From Trachythela sp. YZ-2020 (taxonomy: Eukaryota > Cnidaria > Anthozoa > Malacalcyonacea > Clavulariidae): a DNA stretch of 64,000 nucleotides. Shown one piece after another: positions 30,904 to 43,169 of the stretch; the first letter of the stretch is position 1, and each line of letters begins with the position of its first letter. Location of the stretch: NCBI GenBank assembly GCA_016169945.1, contig JADLSH010000388.1, forward strand, positions 7,638,501 to 7,702,500, in the 5' to 3' direction. The notes beneath the pieces are model-generated. The model saw only the letters and a program-made list of their open reading frames with translations, was not told the DNA's origin and ran no database searches. The translations under genes and the position numbers were made by a program.

Positions 30904-33900
30904 TCATGAGTCATCCACAGACTGAATTTTCCCCATGTTCACTCGCTCAGCCGCCGCGTTCACGCTAAATCCCAGGATACTGGGGTCGACTTTCTGCATA
31001 CGTTGCTTTTTTTTCTTTTTCGTTTTGCCGCCATTGTTCTCGGGCTCACTTCGTGGACCAGCGCCGCCACCTCGGGCAACGACGCCACTGGACGTAGATT
31101 GTTTAGTTGATGATGTTGTTTTTGTTGGCACGTGTTTCCACTCAGAACTTTGACGTCTCTCAATGAATTCTTTTGCAAAAGATTTAGCTTCGTTGCTATC
31201 TCCGATATACTCTCTCACGTAAGTGTGTATCTATTGCAAATAGAACAAAAGTCAGTGAGCTCTATATATCTAACAACACGAGTATACGACTTCAGTCAAT
31301 ACACACATCGCCTTGACCATACAGCCTCGCGTTTCTATACCGTTACTGGTGGGGTAAGGGTATTTTAGACAATTTCATTACAAAGATAAACGGCTCTAAA
31401 GTACGTGAAGATCTTAATCAGGAAAGCGTGGCTCTGTAGCCAAAGCGATCTACTTTCGAGAAGGGTGTATTGCCTGAGTGAAAAGTCAAGTTATACGGAG
31501 TGACGACGTCCACTGTACTGTATCAACACAAACCTCGTATGGAGACTCTAATTCTTTAAGAAAAGCAATGAATGTGGGAACTGAAATAACAATATTACAT
31601 TGTAAGTTAAATTATAAAATCATTTCTACTTCTAACGGCGAAATGTAAAACTATGTAGAATTTATATACATCAAGTCCCGTTGCATGGTAGCACAATGAT
31701 TCTCTCTTCCACATCTGCCGGTGAGTGTGTATGGTTTGTCTCCGGCATTCGCATGCAAGAGTACAACTACATCTGTCTGACTATAATTTCACCTCAGCGA
31801 TGTGTCTCCATGTATTCCGTCTTCCTCTAGTAGTACACTGTACCACTGAGGAACGGCTCTAGATGAGCCTCTATAGGGAGAACAGCGATAGAGTTTTCCA
31901 GTTTCAATACAGTTCATTTAGTGTAAAAGTTGGTAGAAACAGTTCTTACCATCAACACCCGTTGCTATACCATGTAAGCTTTGTGTACACCATTCAGTAA
32001 ACGGATCATTGCTCGCAGCTTGTTGGAATATTTTTCGTACACTTTCCTAAAATTGAATAAGTTTCAGTTTGGTAAACCGTCCGACGGACAGCGTCATCTT
32101 AGAACAATATTAGACTACAGTCTCATGCAATGGGAGAGAATGACTTCAATTTTGCTTGTGAAAGAATTTATCATGATTAAGCTTGAAATATTGAAGTTAC
32201 CCATGCATACCTCTTCTTTGGACGTTTTTTTGCTAGATTTCTTTCCATTTGTCACAGGTTTTGTGCTACTAATACAAAAATAAGCTAAATTTAGTTACTG
32301 AACCTAAAAAAAGGTCAAGGCAGATAGAGCTATCCAGTGTAACGATAGTATGCATAGTTTATGGTTGAAAGAATTACTTTGCGTTTCTCTTGCACAGTGA
32401 ACAAAATTTAGACACATGTCTTAGTGTTGTCCAGTATAAGTAAAGTTAGTACCTCTGTTTAGCTTGCTTTGTTACGTTATTTTTCAGTGTTTGTGGTTGG
32501 TTCTTCCCAGTGCTATGTGTCGCTACACCCATTACGTCATTCCAGTGCCCAGTCTCCTGCTCTTCCTCTGGGTCATCGTGGTTTCCAGTCCACACATTAT
32601 TATTCCCGGCCGTCAAAGCCATGGTCCACACAGACGAAACTTGCGATGGCTAAAATAAAGAACAGAAGTGTAGGTCAGATTTAAAAAATATTTTCTCGCA
32701 TTATTCATGCAGCCCTACAATCATTGTCGACGACAGTTCATCACGAGAAAGTCACTCGCAATCACAAAGCATATTGTTTCCTTCAGTGTCAGTAAAGAAA
32801 TGTTAAGTATACAAACCTGTGAGCGAGGTGATTGTTTGGGCTTTTTCGGCGTTTGTCGTGCTTGTTCGTCTTGGATTGCTTTTAAGGACTTTACATTACT
32901 GGACGGCTGTAACCTGAAAGACAACACCCGATCTCCATATTTGTAGGTAAATACAGAATCAACTACAATCTTATCAACAATATTAGACAAGCTACGAGAT
33001 AGACCAGACGGTATATATAGGTGTATAGACCAACTATACATTCTGAAACACACGCCGACATTCAACATGTATATTTGTTACCAACACGTTCACGTTTCTC
33101 TCAAACAAACAACTTACAGTTTGATAATATTTCAAATATATCGAGTCAACTACACAACATACTTCTCAGAAGACCAGCCAAGAGTCACTGCAGACTGCAA
33201 CTGACGTTGTTTCGTTTCCAATTCCCTCATTTTTTCCTCGTGTGCCCGACGATTCTTCTCCTCTTGTTGCTGGATATCAGACAATGACATAGCTGCAGTA
33301 TTCTGCGCGCCCCAGCGAGATGCTCCATCCAACTGAATAATAATAACACATATATTACACATATTCCCACATCCCTACTTAGGATATTTTATATCTCGCT
33401 TGGATAAAAAGGTAAATCGTCCTATCCGTCTTACTAGTATCTATCGGTCCTAAACTGTTCTCCTTAGAGATCCAGTTGATGCCTTGTGGTCTTTATTGCA
33501 AAATCCCTGGGAAAAGCATTCGATATTTGGTAGAATCAGGTGAATGAAACGCATATACTCAAATATGGCAAACTATAGATCTTGAAATTAAATTCTCTAA
33601 TTCAGTCGCTATATTTCGAAAAAATATATACTCAGTCTTTACTACTTTATATAAATACATACAAATCCGTTTCGCTCTAAATTTATAATTTTATACTAAT
33701 GATAGGCAGTGATCAACTCGAAAGCTTCTGGCTACTTTGATCACTGCGCACAATAATTTATTTGTAATCATTGTAACTTAGTTCTTTTGTGTAGTAACTG
33801 TGTATCTGTTGTATTAATATGTATATATGTAATAATTGTGCAAATTGAATAAAGTCTAAAGTCTAAAACTGTTCAGTCTGTCCTAACAGCATTTTGTTAG

Positions 33901-36900
33901 TTATTCCACGTCGCATGTGGAAATAACGATACGAAATGATGGGGCGATCACAATTGTCTATCCTAAACCTTTTCAAGCATTCACATACTTTTGATTTTCT
34001 TTGTTGCTTGCTTTCATTTTTCTTTCTCGATATTTCTTTAATTTCATCATCTTCTTCTTCCCATTCTGCCTCTAGTCGCTCTTGTTGATGTCTCAACGCC
34101 TTAAATCATAAAATATGATCAATTTAGAAAATCCTTAATTATAACATATTATCAATTAGAACCGTAGAAAGTAACAAATAAAGATATAGAACATATTCTC
34201 AATAAACCTCTTCTTTCACATTTTGTTCTGCGGCCTTGTTCCTTTTCACCGCTTCCTCTTGCTTGCGTTTCCCCACCTCAGATTTCTACATGGAACACAG
34301 AAACGAAGATGTTCGAGGTTGTTGTCAATCGCTAGTGTCTTAGCTGGTATTGCTGGTTTTTTAGTATGCCTTTTGTCTCAGGAAAGAAGACATCTTGGCC
34401 ACATGTGAGAATAGTAGTTTCATTTCAACTTAACAGTTCCAAAAAGCTACAAGTTTTCTCAGAGTATTCCAGTTTCTAGCTTCTGCTGTAATAATGGATT
34501 ACCAATGCGTTACAGGGCCTCTAGAGAGAACAGTCTATAGATAGAACTGATAAAAGCTATCCAGTATAAAACAGTTCGTTTACTTCAAACATCATCTCAT
34601 CACATTTATCGTGTACATACTTGTGATTTGTTTCGTTGTTCACTTTCTCCATTCTTTCTTAATTCCTCTTTCGATTTCTCTTCAGTTTCGTCTTCTCGTT
34701 GCTTTCTCTCCAGTCGTTCCTTGAATTCTTCCTTGTACATCATTTCGTGCAGCCAGCCACGCCCCATCCCCCATTTCTTCTGCGATTCAGAGAAAAGCTA
34801 TAATCAGAAAATATAATAAAAAATTTAGCAAGTTAAGACTTACTATTTATTATTACGGGTTAGTCTATCTCCATTTATTATATACACAAGCTCTGGATAC
34901 GAGGTATTCTGTAATCTGATTGGTTCTCTACTAGCAGGATATTAGCTCATATCCTGCTAGTAGAGATCATATACGACTCGAGTTCGTAGAATAACTGTTA
35001 AATAAAGAGGCATTTAGAAATAAAACAAAATTCTCAAACCTGTTCTTCTTTTGCGGCTTTCAGTTTCTTTTCCGCTTCTTCTTGTTTTCGTTTTTCTGCC
35101 TCAGCTTTCTATATTTGCAGAAAAGACAGCGTAAAATGAAAATATGTTCTTCTGTATGAAACACAGAAGAGGGCAGAGACATGCTGTAGTATAAGAGAGA
35201 ACAGTTTAGTATAAAATTAACCTGTATTTCTTGTTGTCTTCGTTCTTCTTCAATAATTTGCCGTTTTAATCTTTCTTCTTGTTGTTTTTTAGCAAGTTGT
35301 CGTTTTCTTCCTCTTCCTTTTGTCTCAACATTTCAGTCTCTTTTTTCTCTGCTCCCAACTAAATCATCATGAAATACAACAAATCCTTTTCATTTCAATA
35401 ATTTAACCAGAAGCAAACAAAAGACCCAAACAATGCTGCTGCGTACGGCAGACAGGCAGAGTTAAACTTGAATTTCATGAAACTAAATTAACCGTATTTA
35501 TCGTGGGTAGCTCTATCAGTACTAAACTATTCTCCCCAATGCACTAGTAAGGGTCATTCCTCATTGGTTCTTGGTTACTTCAGGAAGGAAGATAAATTAA
35601 ATTAACTGTATTTATCGTGGGTAGCTCTATCAGTTCTAAACTGTTCTCCCTGGAAGTCCAGTAGGACAATTCCTTATTGATTTAAGGCTTGTACATCAGG
35701 AAACCGGAGTATACTCTTCTCACACCATGAGACTGTGATGTATGTTTAATCAGGCAACGACATAATTACAGGAATTGAGCTCCAGTCGCGGAGTTAAAAG
35801 ACTAACTTATGCACTGACTCCACCAACACATCCAAAATGGATGAACACTTTCCACAGGACAACTGAGACGTTCAGTATGAAGAAGACAAATATTTCAAAA
35901 CAACAAAGAACAAACCCTTTCTCTTTCCTTTTCTTGCTCGATTTCTTTATCTCGTTCGCGTCGTCGTATTTCCTCAATCGGAACAGGGGATGTTTGCCTG
36001 AAGAATATAAACATGAGTTAAAACCTCGCATGTTCGCATGTCACAGGCTCATAGCTTCCTGTTGACGTTGGAGTCTCGTTCAGAGAAACTGACAAGAAGC
36101 CCGATTTTCAGGTCAAACCCAGGCGCGTTCACATTTGTAAAATTAACTCAGCTTTACCCAGGTTGGGTGAACCCCAACTACTAACCCTAGCTAATTGCAG
36201 AGTTTACTTTACAGTATTTAAGTATTTAATGTTGAAGGTGGAGGAGGAACTACAGCTGCCAGAGAAACTATAGGTTTGATTTAACGCGACTTCTCCTGGT
36301 TAGGTATAAAATGTGTTTTCGCTCGCTACAAAGTATTTAAGTATTTACCTTTTAGGTTCGATCCAGGGGGATTTATTTCCTGTTGGAGACCACGAGTCTA
36401 AATATGAAATAACTGAACTGAAACAAACTTCATTAATCATACTGTAAAGATTTATCATTTCGAAACTGTTCTCCATAGAGCTTCAGTAAGGGACATTCTT
36501 TATTTATCTAATGTCACTACAGGAGGAAACCTAAATAGGCCATTCGTACCCGCCGCCCGCGGATAAAACTAGAAGCGTTCTGTTCACATACGACTGAAGT
36601 AAAATAGTAATCATGGGATTATAATGAAATATAGGTGAAGGATGATTACTGTGTTACCTTTGGGAGATTGTGGTTCTGCTCCCCAAATCATCTCAGCCGC
36701 TCCGACGGGTGAACCGGAGTGTGTCGTGGTCGGAAGTGATCGTGGACTTACGACAGTTCGCGAAGGTTGGTTTTCAGAAGAAGGGAAGTTGAGCTGTAAT
36801 GTTGACTCAGCCACCTGTTGACGTTGTTCCTGTTGTAGATGTTGTTGCTGTACGAGAAATATAAGAATCTTTCCTTCAGTTTAAATAATGGACTCCAAAT

Positions 36901-39900
36901 AGCAGAAACGTCAAACGTTTTGTTTCTAGCGCAGGTACTGTAGAAACCTTAGTCTAAACTTCAAACAGTTTATTTTAGACGAAGTTGTCGGTAGATCTGG
37001 ATATGGCATTTGAAATATAAGAATCTTTCCTTCAGTTTAAATAATAGACTCCAAATAGCAGAAACGTCAAACGTTTTGTTTCTAGCGCAGATTTAGCCTA
37101 AACTTCAAACAGTTGGTTTTCGAGGATCTACTGTGGGTAGCGGTTTATGAGGCAAACAAAAGTCCAGCGTGTAGCTTGTGCAGATACCTGAATCTGTTGA
37201 AGTATTGCTTGTTTTTGAAGATGTTGATAATGTTGTTGCAGTAATTGCTGTTGCATGAACATTGTTTGTTCGTTGATAACCTGTTGATGCTGGCAAAAAG
37301 ATAAGAAAATATATTTAAACCTACAAGAAACTTGATTTTGACATTTCCCAGAAAACGAACTTACGGTAATAGGAGGAGGACTTGGTCCAGGCATAAATGG
37401 AACTCGCTTCCATCTTTTGATCAAATCACCTAGTTAACACAGAATAGATGAAATGAATTAGACATATAAAGTTATTGATAAAAGTAGAGCTCACTTAAAG
37501 GTACGTTCACACGTTGCGATTTGTCGGGCCGATTTCAGATGCACGTTAATGATATTTGAAAAATACGTGGCAAACGTCATCTGGTGACATCATCAACTGA
37601 AAACATTCGTCATTAACATCCAGCAAAACCTAAAATCGGCCCGACAAATCGCAGCATGTAAACGCACCTTTAGAGACTGCATACCTCCGCCAGCAAACGT
37701 CAAGTATTCATGCATAAATTATACATGCAGTATGCATTTAGTTCATTCAAAAAGCCCAGAGAAGCAAAAAACTATTTATAAATTTCTCATACAAATTTCC
37801 AATTGACCAAAACCACAACTCAACTCACAACCAACGTTCATATTAAAATGTTCAAGACAAACAAACAAACAAACAAACAAACACACACACAAACACAAAC
37901 AAACCAAGGTGAAAACATAACGCACCGAGAGGAAAATATAGTGCATCACACTGTCTTCTTATTGATAGTTGCATTGTAAAATAGCCATGGTGAAACCATT
38001 CCACCATTTCGTCATTACTGAACGGCCCTTGTTCATGTCCTTGAGGGTCCCTATAGAACCACTTTGTCTCAACACAACTTTCACCACCTTGGCTCTCTGA
38101 TGAATTGGACAACTTTTCTTCAGATGGTTCTTCACTCTGGAAATATTCATAAAAGCTACTGTATCATGTTAACACGTAGCAGAGCTGTATTAGGAAGAAC
38201 GCAGGGAAACTTTAAAGATAATACTGGTAGATAGTAGTTTTTGATTTAGTATAATATTGATAGTAATATAATATTTTTGTAAATAACTTTTTAAAATTTT
38301 AATTACGCAATTCAGCTTTTAGCTGCTATATAAATTTTAATAAACCAATCAATCAATCAATATAACACCACAGAATAGCATAACACCACAGAATTACATT
38401 TACTATAACTGATATGCGCAGATACCTCAACATCAAGGTTAGCAATGCAGCTCTCCGCTACTCTCTCCAATTCAGCTCCCACTTCATCTTGTTGTACTTC
38501 TGCATTGGAATTTTGCTCTGAATATAAGAATATAGATTATGTAGATTATGAAACGTTGTAAGGATTGAAGTGTTTCAGAAGGTGTTTCAGAGGGCAGCAA
38601 ATAGTGGTCAAATCTCATTGACACTTATAGAAAAAGTAAATTAAATCTCATCTCTCAACTCTTTCTATTTTTACCAAATACAAGTCTTCTAAACAAAGGA
38701 AAATAATTACCATTATTTCCTCACTGTGCTACTGGAGCCAAAATAATTACCATTATCTCCTCACTGTGCTACTGGTTAACCAACATCTGCTGCACGCTTA
38801 GTAACAAACTCTGTATGCATCACAAAATATACACCATGACAAAATATGATTATTACTGTAATGAAATGCTACAAACCTTCTCTAGGACTTATTCCACGTG
38901 GTGATGATTCAGGTGTAACTCCTGCCGCCTTCTCCTCCATTGCAGGCTGTGAATTGTCTGCTGTAGAACTCTTTATAGTCTTAACATTCTCCTTTTGTTG
39001 TGTTTGCTTTGTATTGACTTCAGGATCTAAGAATCAAACCAAACAATATACCAATTGTTCCTTTCTCAACATCAAAGAAACCTTCTATTTTTCAATTCCA
39101 TTGACAAGGCTAGACTAACATGTTTTGTTTTGTGGTAACAATACCTTTAAGCTGGTGGTTTTGAGGAGCAGCGTCTGAATCCTTAGTGATCACAACACAT
39201 TCAGACTCCTACAGGGGAAGAACATCACATTGATAGAATGCAAATATCCATTTTAACACATTATAGATACTAGAAATGGTTTTAGTTCCAATATATATAT
39301 TCTCTTACATCATTGTCTTCAGCTATTTCTAGATCCCAATCTTCTTTGGATCCACCACCAGAATCATCAGGTGGCTTTTTATCCTGCAAAAAGTTATTCA
39401 GAAAATTCATCTCTAGTTCTCTACTTTATCAGTTCAATGCTTTTTACGATAATTTGATTACAAATCAAGGAAACCAAAAGGTCTAATGTACGGAATATTC
39501 TATTCATGGTGTCATGAGTCATTCAGATCTACATGAAAAGGATTAAAGTTCTTATGTCAAGTAAAATTTATTTTTGTGCTATATGTGCAAACTTATTAAG
39601 AAAACAAGATGCAAAAATATCATTTTAAAAAGACAAGTTTTCAATATTGTGCGTTGTAGTTTGGACACAACAAGACAAAACCACATTTCAAGTACCTTGG
39701 CAACACAGAAAGCACCAGTGGCATCAAATGATCCAGAATCAGGTTCAAAGACATTGTCCTGTTTACTCCACTCTGGAAGATCTTCAAAACTATTTCTATC
39801 TCGTTCACTAACCCTACGCTCCCTTGTGTGGTCATCCTTTTGCCAATTATCACGAGACGATGCTAAACACAAAGCAAACAAGCCATTTCCCTCTTGATGA

Positions 39901-42900
39901 GTAAATTCAGCCAGTATTTGATGGAAATACAGCAAAAAAACAGCAATGCCGCCAGAGGCACCCTACTTTAGTATTTTACTCTGTCTAATGCCAGACAATT
40001 TTACTCGTCAGTGGTAGGGTACTGCTAGTTAATGGGTGAAACTAACTTAAACATTGATGAGTTAAGATGTCTGAAAATATGAAATAAGGTCAAGAAATAC
40101 ATCTTATCAAATTCACGGACTTATTTATATAGCATTATTTTGAACAGTAACACATGCAGTCATCATAAATAAACAAATATGATGTATTCTTACTTCTCCA
40201 TCTTTCAGCACGTTCTGACCCCCGGGGTGTCACCCACCCACCACCATCATCATCACCCTCTGATGATCTCCAGTTCCCACTTGCTAAGGCTCGACTGTGA
40301 CGACCAGGAGGAGCAGTGGGCTCATATCCTCGCGGTGACGTTTCTAAATAATCATATACAGTGTCACAGTAAATGGATAATGTTGCAGCATAGGTTAACA
40401 AAATGACTTAAATTTTAAATACCAGTATCTCTTCCAGTTGCTCGATCACCAAACCCTCCTCTCCTAAAAATGCACAATATTAGGACAAATCAATACCAAG
40501 ACACCAAGGTTTTTTGACACATAGTATCCAAAATTAAAAACAGGCAGTTGATTCAGATGTCATGGTTTTAACTTAATCTGTAATAATATTATTTAACATG
40601 CATTTACCCAGCATTCTCTCCCCAACTTTGTTTTCTAGTAACACTCTCATGCTGCCATCCTTCCTCTGTTTTAGTTGAACTTGAGTCATCTTGAGAGAAG
40701 CCACGGTAGAAGCCTTGTTCACCTCTTCCTCGACCTCAATAAATTACATCATATTTTATTCACGACAATTATTAATCAATCTATTAACTATGTTTTATTT
40801 AACATGTTCCACATTGCATTGGCACTTTGTCCACCAAACTCTCATCAAATTCAGATGCTTCATGTATTTATGTAACTTTTTATACTTCATTATACTGTAT
40901 GTAGAATTACTGAGTCGCAATAAACTAGCTAGCCTGCGTAGCAGACGGTCATCCCGCGGAACTCCTAAAAGGCGGGCAAGGCAGAAGCTGGAAAGACTGT
41001 CTGCAAGATTTGGCAGTGTATTTGATATGCCCGTGGATGGGAATTGATGATTGGCTGTACTATTTTTACCGCTGTCAGTCAATAGGAAATGTGTGTTAAT
41101 TAATGTAATATATCTAACACACCATAACAATAGCACAGAGACAAAATTTTGTAAATTAAAATATTTTAAGGAACAAGACGCCAACTGTTAATTCTGAAAC
41201 GTTAATGAGAGGTCCAACGGCACTTGTTTCTACAGTATAGGTTTAGGTTTTATCTTGAAAAGAATCCACAGCATTATATCGCTATACCGTTCAGCAGGAA
41301 TGTTAAGTTTTTTATTTAAAATTGCGCTGTTTCTTTACATAAGTAATGACATCTATTTTTAGCTGTGATTTTAGTCTATTGTTAGTTACTTCTTGAAAGG
41401 GGGCGGCAATCAAATACACTGCCAAACCTTGCAGACGGTCTTTCCCCTCCTCAGTCTTGCCCGTTTTTGGGTGTTTTGCCGCAGGACCGTCTGCCTCGCA
41501 GGCTATAAACTAGCAAACATCTTCATAACATACATATGCTACTCGCTACTGAATAGAATTGCAACTTGCAATAAAGTGAATCTGAACAGTGATTTGTACC
41601 TACCTGACCCTCTACCACCTCTTGACATCCCCCTTCCCCCTCTTTGTCCTCCTCTACCCATCATCTTCAACACAGCTAAACTGTTCAGTGATCCAAATGA
41701 ATTTCGCTGTTTGAAACAAAACTTAATGAGCTTGAAAAAAACTTAATGAGCTTGAAAAATACTTAATAAGCTTGATAAAATGTAACAAGGTTGACAGTTG
41801 TTGTATATTTAATTCCAGTGTTATTTATGGTAGTGCATCTTGCCAGATCAAGTAATCAACAAAATTAATGGTTTCATTAAGCCTTCCAAAAGCAGCAGAT
41901 GATGGAAAACTTAAGAAATGATGAGACTTATAGCAGCAAGAAATTAAACTAAATGTCACAATTATTATTCGTTAGCCATCAAATAAATGACTAGTGCATA
42001 TAATGAAAATATTTAATATTATTTTCATATTGTGAAAACTGTCAATTGGCCACCATATTTTGCATGATACTGCTTTAAGGCGTAGCCCACCTGAGATGGC
42101 GACTGTAAAATATTTAAAATAAGAAAAAAATCATACTTGTTCTTCCTCAGTCAGTGGCATTAAGGCTAAAGGATCAAAAGCATCATCTTTTAAAATGAAA
42201 TCTGCAACTTCCTGGTTTATTTTGGGTGGTTTGAGATCTTTCGAAAACAGTGCCAACATTTCTTCTTTGCCATATCTGAACTGTGCCAGTTTATAACTAG
42301 GACCAGGTGAAGGAGGAGGAACTGAAACACTTGCTCCATTTGAAAGATCACGGATCCTAGGATAAAATGTAAGAAATGTTTCATATTTATAGATATTTGT
42401 TTCCTATTTACTCTTCCGAAAGATCGAGGGACTTCATTTAAAACGTCAAGAAGTGTTTTTCTCTTGCCCAGAGTGAAAAACTATGTTTCATGGAACCAGT
42501 TGTTTTTAGGGTATAGTAACATCTTAAATTTTGATTGTTTTTCATAGATTCTCACAACACAAAACCATTAAAGGTGATGTAAAGTCCCGATGTAAACAAA
42601 CCGGCAATGTCCGTTTGTTTACATTTTAAATAATCTATATTTAAAAAATTATGATGTGTTCTGGTTCGCTAAAGGTTCACTATGCTTTAAATAAATACAG
42701 ATTTGAGTTTGATTTAGAAGATGTCGAATTTTAGTCAAAACAACGCAAAATTTGGGCATTGTTTACATCGCGGGACCCGCCATAGAACATGCGCAGAATG
42801 GACTTTACATGGTCTTTAAAATTTGTACTGACAATATTCTGTTAATATGGCTAAAATGTTATGGCTAAGATGGAGATCTATTATCAAATGACCTTGCATA

Positions 42901-43154
42901 AGTGTTTGATTGTTACTGCCATACGTTATCACCCTGTCATTTTAAATACTATTAAAACAATTTTAATTTGTAAAATTCAATGTTGAAACATTTTAATGAT
43001 GTTTAATACTTGAATATGTTTTACTTTTTTTATAGTAATGCATAATAAAGTTAAACCTTAATAGTCAAATATACTACGCCAAAAGCAATGAATTGATATT
43101 AACAACCTACCATTGAGGTCCAAAATTGAGAGCTTCAGAGCCTTGTTCTGACAT
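30904..43154 (-). CDS. GIGYF: GIGYF (GRB10-interacting GYF protein), multi-exon
   Basis: Start ATG at 43154 (MSEQGSEALNFGPQW); an acceptor just upstream implies a 5'-UTR exon. Exon 2 (42356-42137) carries the 4EHP-binding region FRYGKEEMLALF. Arg/Gly-rich exons follow (about 41664-41604; 40733-40622), then 40466-40427, 40349-40193, 39862-39697 (LPEWSK, GSFDATGAF), 39385-39309 and smaller exons to 38429. The GYF domain, which binds Pro-rich ligands, is at 38136-37926 (KWFYRDPQGHEQGPFSNDEM) plus 37439-37375 (DLIKRWKRVPFMPGP). Gln-rich exons lie at about 37287-36655, and Glu/Arg/Lys coiled-coil exons from about 36000 to 33170. The last exon (about 31232-30904) has FAKEFIERRQ, KKKKKQRMQKVDPSILGFSV and the terminal VNMGKIQSVDD. 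GIGYF proteins act in the cytoplasm with 4EHP to repress translation and promote decay of target mRNAs. Some coiled-coil exon borders are approximate. Introns carry several MITEs. Confidence 0.93.
34928..34967. repeat. Perfect 17-bp hairpin in a GIGYF intron
   Basis: CTCTACTAGCAGGATAT and its exact reverse complement ATATCCTGCTAGTAGAG are separated by a loop of about six bases. It is surrounded by an imperfect continuation of the inverted repeat. Probably a remnant of a foldback element. Confidence 0.75.
35490..35660. repeat. Dispersed intronic repeat, tandem pair
   Basis: Two adjacent copies of a unit containing GTATTTATCGTGGGTAGCTC then TATCAGT(A/T)CTAAACT(A/G)TTCTCC. Partial copies occur in other GIGYF introns (about 31860-31930, 33440-33480, 34510-34570, 36450-36500) and in the Dispatched-like gene near 48870-48910. 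A moderately conserved, host-wide repeat family with no coding content. Confidence 0.7.
37496..37672. repeat. Complete MITE in a GIGYF intron, 177 bp
   Basis: Inverted ends TAAAGGTACGTTCACACGTT and GCATGTAAACGCACCTTTA, followed inward by GCGATTTGTCGGGCCGATTT and its reverse complement. Near-identical ends also flank the SINE at 9.1-9.6 kb, so the family has at least two copies here. Confidence 0.85.
37857..37905. repeat. (CAAA)n / (CA)n microsatellite
   Basis: ACAAACAAACAAACAAAC followed by ACACACACAC and AAACAC units, about 20 bases from the donor end of the GYF exon of GIGYF. Confidence 0.9.
39945..40040. repeat. Dispersed repeat containing TTTACTCTGTCTAATGCCAG
   Basis: A block with TAGTATTTTACTCTGTCTAA, CAATTTTACTCGTCAGTGGT and GTTAATGGGT. 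Other copies: 54735-54850 (inverted) and a partial one at about 59692-59736 that touches an HPS3 splice site. No coding content. Confidence 0.75.
40929..41505. mobile_element. 577-bp non-autonomous element with 8-bp target duplication
   Basis: Ends CTAGCCTGCGTAGCAGACGG and CCGTCTGCCTCGCAGGCTA are inverted repeats. Similarity continues inward through the GCAGACGGTC and ATTTGGCAGTGTATTTGAT blocks and their counterparts near 41410-41450. The element is flanked by an exact 8-bp direct repeat TAAACTAG (40921-40928 and 41506-41513), the size expected for hAT-type insertion. It lies in a GIGYF intron. A related end sequence occurs at about 58140-58190. Confidence 0.85.
42568..42819. repeat. MITE, about 252 bp, in the first coding intron of GIGYF
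   Basis: Inverted ends TTAAAGGTGATGTAAAGTCC and GGACTTTACATGGTCTTTAA. An inner pair, GATGTAAACAAACC and GTTTACATCGCGGGAC, is also inverted. Flanks are TTAA-like. Non-coding. Confidence 0.8.
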
Positions 43155-43169
43155 ATTCACCTACAAACA

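Noticed and set aside
37857..37905. CRISPR-like short repeats
   Set aside because: Simple CAAA/CA microsatellite without spacers; no CRISPR array is expected in an animal genome.
39579..39935. Long minus-strand frame read as an independent gene
   Set aside because: Only the part bounded by splice sites (about 39697-39862) is coding, as a GIGYF exon.
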